From assembly GCF_000478605.2 (NCBI RefSeq), contig NZ_ASHX02000001.1:2705895-2769894 (forward strand): 64,000 nt of DNA. The letters are read 5' to 3'. A program made the position numbers and the translations under genes. This DNA is from Streptomyces thermolilacinus SPC6 (lineage in GTDB: Bacteria > Actinomycetota > Actinomycetes > Streptomycetales > Streptomycetaceae). The notes below the pieces were generated by a model that saw only the letters and a list, made by a program, of their open reading frames with translations, was not told the origin of the DNA and made no database searches. The first letter of the stretch is position 1. Each line of letters begins with the position of its first letter. Shown here piece by piece: positions 55,558-64,000 of the stretch.

Positions 55558-57414
55558 ATGTCTGTCACGGTAGATGGGGATAAGTCGGCATCGGTTCCGA
55601 CTCGGGTGCGCCGGATCCTGCGCGGACCACGCGCCGAGAAGGTGCCCTCGCTCGTCGGCACGGCCTGCACGTTCATCGGCCTGGTGGACATCGCCGCCGG
55701 GGTGTTCCCCCGCTTCCGGGCGAGCCGGTTCCACGACTTCGTGGAGGTCCTGCCGGGCGCGCTCGGCCCGCTGTCCGCCGCGCTGTCCCTCAGCGCCGGC
55801 GTCCTGCTGCTGCTGCTCGCGCACGGGCTGAAGCGCCACAAGCGCCGCGCGTGGCGGGCCGCGGTGATCCTGCTGCCCGCCGGTGCGGTGGCGCAGTTCC
55901 TGTACCGCCACTCGGTTGTCGGGGCGCTGCTGTCGCTGGCCCTGCTGGCGCTGCTGCTGCGGCACCGCAAGGAGTTCGCCGCCCTGCCGGACCCGCGCAG
56001 CCGCTGGCGGGCGCTGGCCAACTTCGTGCTCATGGGCGCCGGTTCGCTGGGCCTCGGCCTGGTCATCGTGAACGCCCACCCCGGCAAGGTCGTCGGCGAC
56101 CCGAGCCTCAGCGACCGCCTGGAACACGTGTTGCTGGGCCTGTTCGGCATCGAGGGGCCCGTCGCGTACGGCGGCAGCGTGTCGTGGACGGTCGGCTACT
56201 CGCTGGGCGCGCTGGGCCTGCTCACCGCGGTCACCACCATCTACCTGGCGTTCCGCCCCGAGCACCCGGTGGCGCGGCTCACCGAGGACGACGAGGCCCG
56301 GCTGCGGGAGCTGCTCGCCAGGCACGGCGGGCGGGACTCGCTGGGCCACTTCGCGCTGCGCCGCGACAAGGCCGTCGTGTTCTCGCCGAGCGGCAAGGCG
56401 GCCGTCACGTACCGCGTCGTCTCCGGGGTGATGCTGGCCAGCGGTGACCCGATCGGCGACGTGGAGGCGTGGCCGGGCGCCATCGAGCGGTTCATGGACG
56501 AGGCCAAGGCGCACTCCTGGACGCCCGCCGTCATGGGCTGCTCGGAGACCGGCGGCCAGGTGTGGACCCGCGAGACCGGCCTCGACGCCCTGGAGCTGGG
56601 CGACGAGGCGGTGGTGGACGTCGCGGATTTCTCGCTCTCCGGGCGCGCCATGCGGAACGTGCGCCAGATGGTGAAGCGCATCGAGCGCAACGGCTATGAG
56701 ACCCGGGTGCGGCGGGTGCGCGACCTGCCGGACGACGAGCTGGAGCGCATGCGGCGGGCCGCGGCCGACTGGCGGGGCACCGACACGGAGCGCGGCTTCT
56801 CCATGGCCCTGGGCCGCATCGGGGACCCGGCGGACGGCGACGCGGTCATCGCGACCGCCCACAAGGCCGACGACGCGGCGGACTCCTCCCCGTACGGCGA
56901 CCTGAAGGCGATCATCCACTTCGTGCCGTGGGGGCCGGACGGCATGTCGCTGGAGCTGATGCGCCGCGACCGGTCCGCCGACCCGGGCATGAACGAGCTG
57001 CTGATCGTCGCCGCCCTCCAGGCGGCGCCGAGTCTGGGCGTGGCGCGGGTGTCGCTGAACTTCGCGATGTTCCGCTCGGCGCTGGCCCGCGGCGAGAAGC
57101 TGGGCGCGGGCCCGGTCCTGCGCGTGTGGCGGGGGCTGCTGGTGTTCCTGTCCCGCTGGTTCCAGATCGAGTCGCTGTACAAGTTCAACGCGAAGTTCCA
57201 GCCGCGCTGGGAGCCGCGTTTCGTCGTGTACCGCAACACGCGCGACCTGCCGCGCATCGGTTTCGCCGCCATGCAGGCGGAGGGCTTCGTGAACATGACG
57301 CCGCCCCGCCCGTTCCGCCGCCGCGGCGGGCGCCCCGCCCAGCCGTGCGCGCACATCACCCCGGCGTCGCCCGCCGCGCCCGCCGCCCCGGAGCAGGGCA
57401 TGCGCGCGGCCTGA
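55558..57414 (+). CDS. Phosphatidylglycerol lysyltransferase/DUF2156-domain protein (MprF/LysX-like)
   Basis: In 618 residues, the N-terminal ~235 hold about seven membrane helices (MSVTVDG..., LVGTACTFIGLVDIAAGVFP, LGPLSAALSLSAGVLLLLLA). The C-terminal ~370 form the DUF2156 aminoacyl-phosphatidylglycerol synthase domain (FALRRDKAVVFSPSGKAAVTYRVVSGVMLASGDPIGD ... RNVRQMVKRIERNGYETRVRR ... MNELLIVAALQAAPSLGVARVSLNFAMFR region). MprF-type enzymes add lysine to lipid to reduce cationic peptide binding. No lysyl-tRNA synthetase domain is attached, unlike LysX of mycobacteria. ATG 55558 follows GGAAG. Confidence 0.9.
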   Translation: MSVTVDGDKSASVPTRVRRILRGPRAEKVPSLVGTACTFIGLVDIAAGVFPRFRASRFHDFVEVLPGALGPLSAALSLSAGVLLLLLAHGLKRHKRRAWRAAVILLPAGAVAQFLYRHSVVGALLSLALLALLLRHRKEFAALPDPRSRWRALANFVLMGAGSLGLGLVIVNAHPGKVVGDPSLSDRLEHVLLGLFGIEGPVAYGGSVSWTVGYSLGALGLLTAVTTIYLAFRPEHPVARLTEDDEARLRELLARHGGRDSLGHFALRRDKAVVFSPSGKAAVTYRVVSGVMLASGDPIGDVEAWPGAIERFMDEAKAHSWTPAVMGCSETGGQVWTRETGLDALELGDEAVVDVADFSLSGRAMRNVRQMVKRIERNGYETRVRRVRDLPDDELERMRRAAADWRGTDTERGFSMALGRIGDPADGDAVIATAHKADDAADSSPYGDLKAIIHFVPWGPDGMSLELMRRDRSADPGMNELLIVAALQAAPSLGVARVSLNFAMFRSALARGEKLGAGPVLRVWRGLLVFLSRWFQIESLYKFNAKFQPRWEPRFVVYRNTRDLPRIGFAAMQAEGFVNMTPPRPFRRRGGRPAQPCAHITPASPAAPAAPEQGMRAA

Positions 57415-57424
57415 CCCCCTGCGG

Positions 57425-57472
57425 CGGGGCGCCGCCCTGCCGGACCCTCGCGTCCGGCAGGGCGGCGCCCCG
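57425..57472. terminator. Strong hairpin terminator after the LysX-like gene
   Basis: A 21-bp stem (57425-57445 with 57452-57472) and a 6-nt loop lie immediately downstream of the stop and before the folP promoter. Confidence 0.85.
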
Positions 57473-57558
57473 TTCCGGCGTACGGGCCCGTCCCGTACGG
57501 GCGTGCCGGGCGCCGCTCGGCGGACGGGACGGCGCGGACACGACCTAGGCTGGGGGGC

Positions 57559-58422
57559 ATGAGTACGTTGCGCGGACGGGGCACGGTCCAGGGGCTGCCG
57601 GAGTGGGACCGCTGTGCGGTCATGGGCGTGGTCAACGTGACGCCCGACTCCTTCTCCGACGGCGGGCGCTGGTTCGACACCACCGCCGCCGTCAAGCACG
57701 GCCTGGAACTGGTCGCCCAGGGCGCCGACCTGGTGGACGTCGGCGGCGAGTCGACGCGGCCTGGCGCCACCCGGGTGGACGAGGACGAGGAGCTGCGGCG
57801 GGTCGTCCCGGTCGTGCGGGGCCTGGCGTCGGAGGGCGTCGTCGTCTCGGTGGACACGATGCGCGCCTCGGTGGCCCGCAAGGCCGTGGAGGCGGGCGCC
57901 GTGCTCGTCAACGACGTGAGCGGCGGTCTGGCCGACCCGGACATGGTCCCGTCCGTCGCCGCGGCGGAGGTGCCGTTCGTCGTCATGCACTGGCGCGGCT
58001 TCAGCGCGGACATGAACAGCCTCGCCGTGTACGACGACGTGGTCGCCGAGGTCGTCGCGGAGCTCCACGCGCGCGTGGAGGCCGTCGTCGCGGGCGGTGT
58101 AGCCCCCGAGCGGCTGGTCGTGGACCCCGGTCTGGGCTTCGCCAAGCAGGCCGATCACGACCTGGCGCTGGTGGCCCGTTTGGACGCGCTGCGGGCCCTC
58201 GGACGGCCCCTGCTGGTCGCCGCCTCCCGGAAGCGGTTCCTGGGCCGCGTACTGGCCGGGGAGGGCCACGCCCCGCCGCCCGCGCGGGAGCGGGACGCCG
58301 CGACGGCCGCCGTCTCCGCGATCGCCGCCCACGAGGGCGCCTGGGCGGTACGCGTCCACGAGGTACGGGCGACGGCGGACGCCGTCCGGGTGGCCCGCGC
58401 CGTCGAGGGCGCCGCCTCGTGA
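57559..58422 (+). CDS. folP: Dihydropteroate synthase
   Basis: FolP condenses p-aminobenzoate with the pterin diphosphate; it is the sulfonamide target. In 287 residues it shows MGVVNVTPDSFSDGGRW, DVGGESTRPGATRV, VSVDTMRASVARKAVEAGA, LVNDVSGG, PFVVMHWRG (usually MHxxG), VDPGLGFAKQADHDLAL and SRKRFLG, with no obvious resistance insertion. ATG 57559 is 7 nt after TAGGCT, indicating a leaderless transcript. It begins the fol operon and overlaps the NTF2-like gene by 4 nt. Confidence 0.96.
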   Translation: MSTLRGRGTVQGLPEWDRCAVMGVVNVTPDSFSDGGRWFDTTAAVKHGLELVAQGADLVDVGGESTRPGATRVDEDEELRRVVPVVRGLASEGVVVSVDTMRASVARKAVEAGAVLVNDVSGGLADPDMVPSVAAAEVPFVVMHWRGFSADMNSLAVYDDVVAEVVAELHARVEAVVAGGVAPERLVVDPGLGFAKQADHDLALVARLDALRALGRPLLVAASRKRFLGRVLAGEGHAPPPARERDAATAAVSAIAAHEGAWAVRVHEVRATADAVRVARAVEGAAS

Positions 58423-58880
58423 GCGACGCCCGCACGGACACCGAGGCGGTCGAGCTCGCCAACACCGCCTTCTACGAGGCCGTGGAGCGCGGCGACTTCG
58501 AGGCCGTCGCCGATCTGTGGCTGGACGAGCGGGACGGCGGCATCTCCTGCGTCCACCCCGGCTGGCCGGTGCTGTCGGGGCGCGGCGAGGTGCTCCGCTC
58601 GTACGCGCTGATCATGGCGAACACCGAGTACATCCAGTTCTTCCTGACCGATGTGAAGGTGGCGGTCGCCGGGGACACGGCGGTGGTGACCTGCACGGAG
58701 AACATCCTCAGCGGCGGCCCCGCAGAGGACGGCGCCGAGCTGGGCCCGCTGGTCGGGCAGCTGGTCGTCGCGACGAACGTGTTCCGCCGCACCCCGGACG
58801 GCTGGAAGGTGTGGTCGCACCACGGTTCACCCGTCCTGGCGGAATCCGACGACGACGAGGACGACGAGAGCGCGGTGTGA
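58419..58880 (+). CDS. NTF2-like/SnoaL-fold protein in the folate operon
   Basis: This 153-residue cone-shaped NTF2-like protein (AVELANTAFYEAVERGDFEAVADLWLDE ... VHPGWPVLSGRGEVLRSYALI ... NVFRRTPDGWKVWSHHGSPV) has the pattern of DUF4440/SnoaL families. It ends in an acidic tail (DDDEDDESAV). GTG 58419 overlaps the folP stop by 4 nt (GTGA), so translation is coupled. Its role in folate synthesis is unknown; this fold can bind small ligands, and folates are large aromatic ones, so a binding or protective role is possible but unproven. Confidence 0.88.
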   Translation: MSDARTDTEAVELANTAFYEAVERGDFEAVADLWLDERDGGISCVHPGWPVLSGRGEVLRSYALIMANTEYIQFFLTDVKVAVAGDTAVVTCTENILSGGPAEDGAELGPLVGQLVVATNVFRRTPDGWKVWSHHGSPVLAESDDDEDDESAV

Positions 58881-59034
58881 TCGCCCCGAGTGGGTAGGCG
58901 AGGCATGTGGGGAGGATCCCGACGGGGCCGCGCGCGGGCCGTGTCAGTGGACGCGGGTAGATTCGAGGGGTGGTGACCGGACCGACCGCACCCGGCCGGG
59001 AGCCCCCAGACCTACGAAAGCAGGAGTGATTCGC

Positions 59035-59394
59035 GTGGATCGTGTCGCGCTGCGCGGCCTGAAGGCCCGCGGGCACCATGGCGTCTTCCCCAAGGAGCGG
59101 GAGGAGGGCCAGACGTTCATCGTGGACGTGGTGCTGGGCCTCGACACCCGGCCCGCCGCCGCGGGGGACGATCTGGCGAAGACCGTCCACTACGGCATCG
59201 TCGCGGAGGAGGTCGTGGACGTGGTGCGCGGCGAGCCGGTCGATCTGATCGAGACGCTGGCCGAGCGCATCGCGCAGACCTGCCTCAAGCACGAGGGTGT
59301 CCAGGAGGTCGAGGTGTGCGTGCACAAGCCGGACGCCCCGATCACCGTCCCGTTCGACGACGTGACCATCACGATCACCCGGAGCCGCGTATGA
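59035..59394 (+). CDS. folB: Dihydroneopterin aldolase
   Basis: FolB cleaves dihydroneopterin to 6-hydroxymethyl-dihydropterin and glycolaldehyde. The 119-residue protein shows VDRVALRGLKARGHHGVFPKEREEGQTF, DVVLGLDTRPA, HYGIVAEEVVDVV, DLIETLAERIAQTCL and VHKPDAPI, with the catalytic Glu and Lys in place. GTG 59035 is favoured because AGGAG (59022-59026) lies 8 nt upstream; GTG 59026 is the alternative. Its stop overlaps the folK ATG by 4 nt. Confidence 0.95.
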   Translation: MDRVALRGLKARGHHGVFPKEREEGQTFIVDVVLGLDTRPAAAGDDLAKTVHYGIVAEEVVDVVRGEPVDLIETLAERIAQTCLKHEGVQEVEVCVHKPDAPITVPFDDVTITITRSRV

Positions 59395-59990
59395 ACCGCA
59401 CGCCCAGCGACCCGACGGTACAGCCGGTGCCAGCCTCCGTGACGGAGCAGGTCGATGCCGCCGACACGACGCTGTCCAACCCGAAGATGGCCGTCATCTC
59501 CCTCGGCGGCAACCTGGGCAACCGCCTGGAGAACCTCCAGGGCGCCATCGACGCCCTGGAGGACACGCCCGGAGTCCGGGTCAAGGCCGTGTCGCCGGTC
59601 TACGAGACCGAACCCTGGGGGGTGGACCCCGACACGCAGCCGTCGTATCTGAACGCGGTGGTGGTGGTGAAGACCACGCTGCCCCCGTCGTCCCTGCTGG
59701 AGCGGGCGCACGCCGTGGAGGAGGCGTTCGACCGCGTCCGGACGCAGCGGTGGGGCGCCCGGACGGTGGACGTGGACATCGTGACGTACGCCGACGTGGT
59801 CTCGGACGACCCCGTCCTCACGCTGCCGCACCCGCGCGCCCGCGAGCGGGCCTTCGTGCTGCGCCCGTGGCTGGACGTGGAGCCGGAGGCGCAGCTTCCC
59901 GGCGCGGGACGGGTCGCGGACCTGCTGGCCGGTGTCGGCCAGGAGGGCGTCGCCGTCCGTGACGATCTGGAACTCCGCCTGCCGGACTGA
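59391..59990 (+). CDS. folK: 2-amino-4-hydroxy-6-hydroxymethyldihydropteridine pyrophosphokinase
   Basis: FolK transfers pyrophosphate from ATP to the pterin just before FolP acts. In 199 residues, a ~30-residue N-terminal Pro/Thr-rich leader precedes the core: AVISLGGNLGNRLENLQGAID, VSPVYETEPWGV (P-loop of HPPK), QPSYLNAVV, RTVDVDIVTYAD and LPHPRARERAFVLRPW. ATG 59391 overlaps the folB stop by 4 nt. folP, folB and folK act in sequence in the pathway and are co-transcribed here. Confidence 0.96.
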   Translation: MNRTPSDPTVQPVPASVTEQVDAADTTLSNPKMAVISLGGNLGNRLENLQGAIDALEDTPGVRVKAVSPVYETEPWGVDPDTQPSYLNAVVVVKTTLPPSSLLERAHAVEEAFDRVRTQRWGARTVDVDIVTYADVVSDDPVLTLPHPRARERAFVLRPWLDVEPEAQLPGAGRVADLLAGVGQEGVAVRDDLELRLPD

Positions 59991-60059
59991 CCACTGCCCG
60001 TAGGGCGCGGCCCGTACGGGCACGGCAAGTGACGGCACCGACAGACGCGAAGGACACCC

Positions 60060-60545
60060 GTGAAGCAACTGAGGGTCAAGGTACTGGCCGGAATCTTCGT
60101 GGTGGCCGGCGTCCTGTCCTGGGGCGGCGCGCAGCTGTGGAACGCGATCGGCACGCTGCCGAGCGTCCCGCTGGCCGCGCCGATCGTGCTGGGCGCCATC
60201 GCGGCGGTCCTGGCGGCGACGGCGCTGTCGCTGCGCTCACGGCTGAAGGCTCAGCGGGAGCGCCGCCCCGGCGCCAAGGGCGTGGAGCCGCTGATGGCGG
60301 CGCGCGCGGTGGTCTTCGGCCAGGCCAGTGCGCTGGTCACGGCCGCGGTGAGCGGGATGTACGGCGGGACCGGGGTGTTCCTGCTGGGTTCACTCGACGT
60401 GCCGGCCCGCCGCGACCAGGCCATCTACGCGGGGTTCGCCGTGCTGGCGGGGATCGCGGTGATCGCGGCGGCCCTGTACCTGGAGCGGGTCTGCCGCCTC
60501 CCCGAGGACGACGACCCCTCGGGCGCCTCCCCCACGACGGCGTAA
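60060..60545 (+). CDS. DUF3180-family integral membrane protein
   Basis: This 161-residue membrane protein has four hydrophobic segments (LAGIFVVAGVLSWGGAQLW, APIVLGAIAAVLAATALSL, QASALVTAAVSGMYGGTGVF, AIYAGFAVLAGIAVIAAALYL). It fits DUF3180, small membrane proteins commonly located between folK and other genes in actinobacteria. GTG 60060 is used. It is the last gene of the plus-strand fol run. The function is unknown. Confidence 0.9.
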   Translation: MKQLRVKVLAGIFVVAGVLSWGGAQLWNAIGTLPSVPLAAPIVLGAIAAVLAATALSLRSRLKAQRERRPGAKGVEPLMAARAVVFGQASALVTAAVSGMYGGTGVFLLGSLDVPARRDQAIYAGFAVLAGIAVIAAALYLERVCRLPEDDDPSGASPTTA

Positions 60546-60912
60546 CGGCCGCCCCTGGGGCCCCGGGCGGCGCCCGCGCCCCGCGCCTCCCGCCCCACGG
60601 GGCGTAGCCACGCCCCACGGGCGGCGACGCGCCTCCGTGCCTTCCCTCACGGGCGGCGACGCGAGCCGGGCCTCACGGCGCGGGCTGCGCCCCTCAGCGT
60701 CACCCGCCCCACGGCGGTGCCCCTCCGCGCCTCGCGGCGCACGGGCGGCGACGCGCGACCCGCGCCTTCACCACGTGTCCGGTCCAGGCTGGCCCTGCGG
60801 AGGTCAGCTTGCCTCGCATCTGGGTCGGCATCGAACAGTTGGATCTCGCATTCCACCGCGTCTTGATGCGAGGGACGCGCGGGTGGGTCGCGCTGGCGCC
60901 GGTCATCGATCC
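60546..60912. other. Intergenic region with three copies of a 16-bp direct repeat
   Basis: CACGGGCGGCGACGCG occurs at 60616-60631, 60648-60663 and 60740-60755. From about 60780 the base composition shifts to lower GC, which together with the odd gene that follows suggests a small accessory insertion. No other gene is supported. Confidence 0.5.
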
Positions 60913-61218
60913 ATGCCCGAGAAATCGCTGATCGTTTCAACAGAACGGTTGGGCTGGCCGCCATCACGCCGTGGGTGGCGACGGGTCTTCGTCCTGATTC
61001 CCTGGGAATCGCAGACCCGTCTAATCTACGACGTCGATTCCCATGAGCCCACCGCCACGTGCCACCTCCAAGCCGGACCGGATCAAGCGGCACTGTGCGG
61101 CTTCCCATGGGAGTGCCTGGCCGGAGTTCCCGACGAACGAACCTGGGAGTCGCTGGACAACTGGCTTCGGTGCACCGCCTGCGAGAAGGAGGCAGCGGCA
61201 CTGCGGTCGGAAGACTGA
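60913..61218 (+). CDS. Small actinobacterial hypothetical protein, possible accessory gene
   Basis: ATG 60913 opens a 101-residue frame with two conserved-looking segments: WRRVFVLIPWESQTRLIYD and CHLQAGPDQAALCGFPWECL ... WLRCTACEKEAAALRSED. The His-plus-Cys pattern (CHL, LCG, ECL, RCTAC) suggests a zinc-binding fold typical of small accessory proteins in Streptomyces. Codon usage is less GC-biased than its neighbours. The frame is open further upstream to 60637, but that part is compositionally different. No function is known. Confidence 0.55.
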   Translation: MPEKSLIVSTERLGWPPSRRGWRRVFVLIPWESQTRLIYDVDSHEPTATCHLQAGPDQAALCGFPWECLAGVPDERTWESLDNWLRCTACEKEAAALRSED

Positions 61219-61580
61219 CCAGGCCGCTCACCAGGTCCGCCGTATGCGGGCGGGTCCGGCGGGGCACATCTGTACGGCTGCCGAAGATGCGAGGCGGTCT
61301 GCACAAACGGCGGCGTCGGTCGCGCGAAGCGACCTTCCACGTCGCTGGTCCCGATCGCCGATGGGTGCGGCTTCCAACCGCGCCGGACACCACGACCGCA
61401 TCGCGGCGGCCCCTGGCACCCACGGGCGGCGCCCGTCAGCGCCTCCGGCCCGCGGCCGCGGCGTCCCGCGCCCCGACGCCTCGCTGCCGGGTGGGGCCGC
61501 TCCCCGTCGGCGTGCACGAGTACGGGCCGCGGATGCCGTTCTGACGGCCTCCGCGGCCCGTGGCGTGTTCCTGGAGCGGG
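61219..61580. other. 362-bp intergenic region downstream of the accessory gene
   Basis: I see no gene that I can support on either strand; open frames here lack coding signal. It has lower GC and short mixed repeats in its first 150 bp, like the neighbouring accessory gene, and ends with the folE terminator. Confidence 0.5.
61523..61560 (-). terminator. Terminator of folE
   Basis: A 17-bp stem with one mismatch (CGGGCCGCGGATGCCGT against ACGGCCTCCGCGGCCCG) and a 4-nt loop lies 21 nt past the folE stop. Confidence 0.7.
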
Positions 61581-62186
61581 TCAGTTCGCCATGATGAGGC
61601 TCATCGCCTCGGCGCGGGTCGCCATGTCCCGCAGCTGGCCGCGCACGGCGGACGTGAGCGTCTTCGCGCCGGGCTTGCGGATGCCGCGCATCGACATGCA
61701 CATGTGCTCGCACTCGATGACCACGATCACGCCACGCGGTTCGAGGATCTTCATCAGCGAGTCGGCGATCTGCGTGGTCAAACGTTCCTGCACCTGCGGG
61801 CGCCGCGCGTACACGTCCACCAGCCGGGCCAGCTTCGACAGGCCGGTGATCTTGCCGGAGGTGGAGGGGATGTAGCCGACGTGGGCGACGCCCCGGAACG
61901 GCACCAGGTGGTGCTCACACGTCGAGAACACCTCGATGTCCTTGACCAGCACCATCTCATCGTGGCCGAGGTCGAAGGTCGTGGTCAGCACGTCCTCCGG
62001 CTCCTGCCACAGCCCGGCGAATATCTCTTTGTACGCCCGCGCCACGCGCGCCGGGGTCTCCCGCAGCCCCTCGCGGTCCGGGTCCTCGCCGACCGCGATG
62101 AGGAGTTCGCGTACGGCGTTCTCGGCACGCTTCTCGTCGAACTCGCCGATCGTGCCCTCGCCGTCCAGCGTCACCGCGTCGGTCAT
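61581..62186 (-). CDS. folE: GTP cyclohydrolase I
   Basis: FolE converts GTP to dihydroneopterin triphosphate, the first step to folate. The 201-residue protein has the zinc ligands (Cys in [19 protein letters not shown], His and Cys in [15 protein letters not shown]) and the catalytic surroundings [26 protein letters not shown] 62186 matches the usual start. It lies on the opposite strand to the folP-folB-folK operon, sharing the chromosome arm with ftsH, from which it is separated by a hairpin. Confidence 0.97.
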   Translation of the reverse strand: MTDAVTLDGEGTIGEFDEKRAENAVRELLIAVGEDPDREGLRETPARVARAYKEIFAGLWQEPEDVLTTTFDLGHDEMVLVKDIEVFSTCEHHLVPFRGVAHVGYIPSTSGKITGLSKLARLVDVYARRPQVQERLTTQIADSLMKILEPRGVIVVIECEHMCMSMRGIRKPGAKTLTSAVRGQLRDMATRAEAMSLIMAN

Positions 62187-62256
62187 CTGTGCCTCGTTCC
62201 GTCTTGCCTGGAGTGCGCGCCTGCCCTGAAGTGCGAGGCTGCCCTGAAACGCGCGA

Positions 62257-62297
62257 ATGCCGCGCCCCCACAGGCTAGAACCTGGGGGGCGCGGCAT
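62257..62297 (-). terminator. Hairpin terminator between ftsH and folE
   Basis: ATGCCGCGCCCCCACAGG pairs with CCTGGGGGGCGCGGCAT (one bulge) around a short loop. It lies just past the ftsH stop on the minus strand. Confidence 0.7.
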
Positions 62298-62319
62298 CCA
62301 TTCCGGGTGGGAGTCGGAG

Positions 62320-64000
62320 TCAGGACTCCGGACGATCCTCCGGGACCGCCTCGGCGGTCTTCGTCGTGTCCACCGAGGTGGCCGTGGTCGCCGTCGAGGG
62401 GGTGGCGCCGTTGGTCAGCGCCAGCTCCTTCGGGGAGAGCACCGGCGGCCGCGTCGAGGGCGTGCGCCGCGAGGAGCCGGTCCACGCAGGGCGCGGCGGG
62501 CGCTTCACGATCGGGGCGAAGATCTCCGCGATCTCCTCCTTGCCGAGCGTCTCCTTCTCCAGGAGCTGGAGGACCAGGTTGTCGAGGACGTCGCGGTTCT
62601 CGACCAGGATCTCCCAGGCCTCGTTGTGCGCCGTCTCGATGAGCTTCTTGACCTCCTCGTCCACCAGCGCGGCGACCTCCTCGGAGTAGTCGCGCTGGTG
62701 CGCCATCTCACGGCCGAGGAACGGCTCGGTGTTGTCGCCACCGAACTTGATCGCACCGAGGCGCTCGGTCATGCCGTACTGCGTGACCATCGCGCGGGCC
62801 GTGGCCGTGGCCTTCTCGATGTCGTTGGCCGCGCCCGTGGTCGGGTCGTGGAAGACCAGTTCCTCGGCGGCGCGTCCGCCCAGCATGTAGGCGAGCTGGT
62901 CGAGCATCTCGTTGCGCGTGGTCGAGTACTTGTCCTCGTCCGGCAGGACCATCGTGTAGCCCAGGGCGCGGCCCCGGGACAAGATGGTGATCTTGTGGAC
63001 GGGGTCGGAGTTGGGAGACGCCGCGGCGACGAGGGCGTGACCGGCCTCGTGGTACGCGGTGATCTTCTTCTCCTTGTCCGACATGATCCGGGTCCGCTTC
63101 TGCGGGCCCGCGACCACACGGTCGATCGCCTCGTCCAGCATCTCGTTGTCGATGAGCTTCTTGTCGCTGCGCGCCGTGAGGAGCGCCGCTTCGTTCAGCA
63201 CGTTCGCCAGGTCGGCGCCGGTGAAGCCCGGCGTACGGCGGGCGACGGCGGCCAGGTCCACGTCCGGCGCGACCGGCTTGCCCTTCTGGTGGACCTTGAG
63301 GATCTCCAGACGGCCCTGCATGTCCGGGCGGTCCACCGCGATCTGGCGGTCGAAGCGGCCGGGGCGCAGAAGGGCCGGGTCGAGGATGTCCGGGCGGTTC
63401 GTGGCGGCGATCAGGATGACGCCGCCCTTCACGTCGAAGCCGTCCATCTCGACCAGCAGCTGGTTCAGCGTCTGCTCGCGCTCGTCGTGACCGCCGCCGA
63501 GGCCCGCGCCGCGGTGCCGGCCGACGGCGTCGATCTCGTCGACGAAGACGATCGCCGGGGCGTTGGCCTTGGCCTGCTCGAAGAGGTCGCGGACGCGGGA
63601 CGCGCCGACACCCACGAACATCTCGACGAAGTCGGAGCCGGAGATCGAGTAGAACGGCACCCCGGCCTCGCCCGCGACGGCGCGCGCGAGGAGGGTCTTG
63701 CCCGTGCCGGGCGGGCCATAGAGCAGCACACCCTTGGGAATCTTGGCGCCGACGGCCTGGAACTTGGCCGGCTCCTGGAGGAACTCCTTGATCTCGTGGA
63801 GCTCCTCGACGGCCTCGTCGGACCCGGCGACGTCGGCGAACGTCGTCTTGGGAGTGTCCTTGGTGATCAGCTTGGCCTTGGACTTCCCGAAGTTCATGAC
63901 TCGGGAGCCGCCGCCCTGCATCTGGTTCATCAGGAACAGGAAGACCAGGACGATCAGAACGAAGGGCAGCAGCGACAGCAGCACGGAGACGAAGGCGCTC
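62320..64000 (-). CDS. ftsH: ATP-dependent zinc metalloprotease FtsH, N-terminus outside window
   Basis: FtsH is a membrane-bound AAA+ protease. About 560 C-terminal residues are present: the end of the second transmembrane helix ([18 protein letters not shown]), the AAA core (Walker A GPPGTGKT, Walker [12 protein letters not shown], second region of homology [21 protein letters not shown]) and the zinc motif HEAGH ([13 protein letters not shown]) with its third ligand Asp further on. The C-terminal tail after [13 protein letters not shown] is Thr/Pro-rich and about 70 residues longer than in E. coli. The frame is open to the window edge, so the start is missing. Confidence 0.97.
   Translation of the reverse strand, partial: SAFVSVLLSLLPFVLIVLVFLFLMNQMQGGGSRVMNFGKSKAKLITKDTPKTTFADVAGSDEAVEELHEIKEFLQEPAKFQAVGAKIPKGVLLYGPPGTGKTLLARAVAGEAGVPFYSISGSDFVEMFVGVGASRVRDLFEQAKANAPAIVFVDEIDAVGRHRGAGLGGGHDEREQTLNQLLVEMDGFDVKGGVILIAATNRPDILDPALLRPGRFDRQIAVDRPDMQGRLEILKVHQKGKPVAPDVDLAAVARRTPGFTGADLANVLNEAALLTARSDKKLIDNEMLDEAIDRVVAGPQKRTRIMSDKEKKITAYHEAGHALVAAASPNSDPVHKITILSRGRALGYTMVLPDEDKYSTTRNEMLDQLAYMLGGRAAEELVFHDPTTGAANDIEKATATARAMVTQYGMTERLGAIKFGGDNTEPFLGREMAHQRDYSEEVAALVDEEVKKLIETAHNEAWEILVENRDVLDNLVLQLLEKETLGKEEIAEIFAPIVKRPPRPAWTGSSRRTPSTRPPVLSPKELALTNGATPSTATTATSVDTTKTAEAVPEDRPES

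Noticed and set aside
61215..61400. Possible tRNA gene in the low-GC segment
   Set aside because: No cloverleaf could be drawn and no T-loop consensus is present.
60647..61423. 258-residue minus-strand frame over the accessory segment
   Set aside because: Composition is Arg/Pro-rich and inconsistent along its length; the opposite-strand 101-residue frame has better protein-like patterns.

Overview
This window looks like the core chromosome of a Streptomyces. It is very GC-rich with strong G/C at third codon positions. It carries actinomycete markers: the sigE-cseABC envelope-stress operon, Lsr2, RadA-DisA, a second NuoD paralogue and a fol-ftsH cluster. From memory, the gene order matches the S. 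coelicolor region running from trpS through ilvD, radA/disA, sigE-cseABC, clpC, lsr2, nadABC-like genes, nuoD2 and folP-folB-folK to folE-ftsH. I see no tRNA, rRNA, IS element, prophage or CRISPR array.

Layout. 1-5.7 kb: the 3' end of trpS, a DJ-1/AraC regulator, an isochorismatase-like hydrolase, proC, and an ABC-2 exporter whose ATPase frame is open into an upstream membrane protein. 5.8-13.2 kb: a Ser/Thr kinase with a PQQ-type sensor domain, an intergenic repeat cluster, ilvD, a TetR regulator, a sugar phosphate isomerase-like protein and a Ppx/GppA phosphatase. 13.2-22.1 kb: a Cys-rich protein, a sigma-like/zinc-finger/BACON membrane fusion, radA, disA (c-di-AMP synthesis), a secreted Gly-rich protein, a PAP2 phosphatase and a MutY-type glycosylase. 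22.4-28.8 kb: sigE-cseA-cseB-cseC followed by two cell-wall enzymes (an M23 peptidase and a D-Ala-D-Ala carboxypeptidase). 28.9-35.7 kb: clpC, lsr2, an ArgA-type acetyltransferase, a BlaI-family regulator with a long tail, and small proteins. 35.8-41.5 kb: one tightly overlapping operon for NAD and CoA precursors (DUF2520-panC-nadB-nadC-coaX). 41.7-49.1 kb: a threonine-aldolase-like enzyme, an ArsR-type regulator, a decayed TmrB-like ATPase, a NarL-type two-component system, and a MidA/NDUFAF7-like methyltransferase next to nuoD. 49.3-57.4 kb: a coiled-coil membrane protein, an osmoprotectant ABC transporter, a membrane-anchored esterase and an MprF/LysX-like protein. 57.6-64 kb: folP, an NTF2-like gene, folB, folK, a DUF3180 protein, a small accessory protein, folE, and ftsH running off the end.

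Together the genes cover envelope stress and wall remodelling (SigE/Cse, M23, DacB, LysX-like), cofactor synthesis (NAD, CoA, folate), proteostasis (ClpC, FtsH) and nucleoid/second-messenger biology (Lsr2, DisA). A recurring structural feature is a -10 hexamer placed 6-7 nt before the start codon, as expected for leaderless mRNAs; I used it to choose several starts.

The observations most worth a second look are: the promoter/operator inside the open frame joining the membrane protein and the ABC ATPase; the frameshifted MidA-like methyltransferase beside its likely substrate NuoD; the TmrB-like remnant; the sigma-like/BACON fusion; the intergenic palindrome cluster near 8.3 kb; and a SigE-type promoter candidate before the LysX-like gene.
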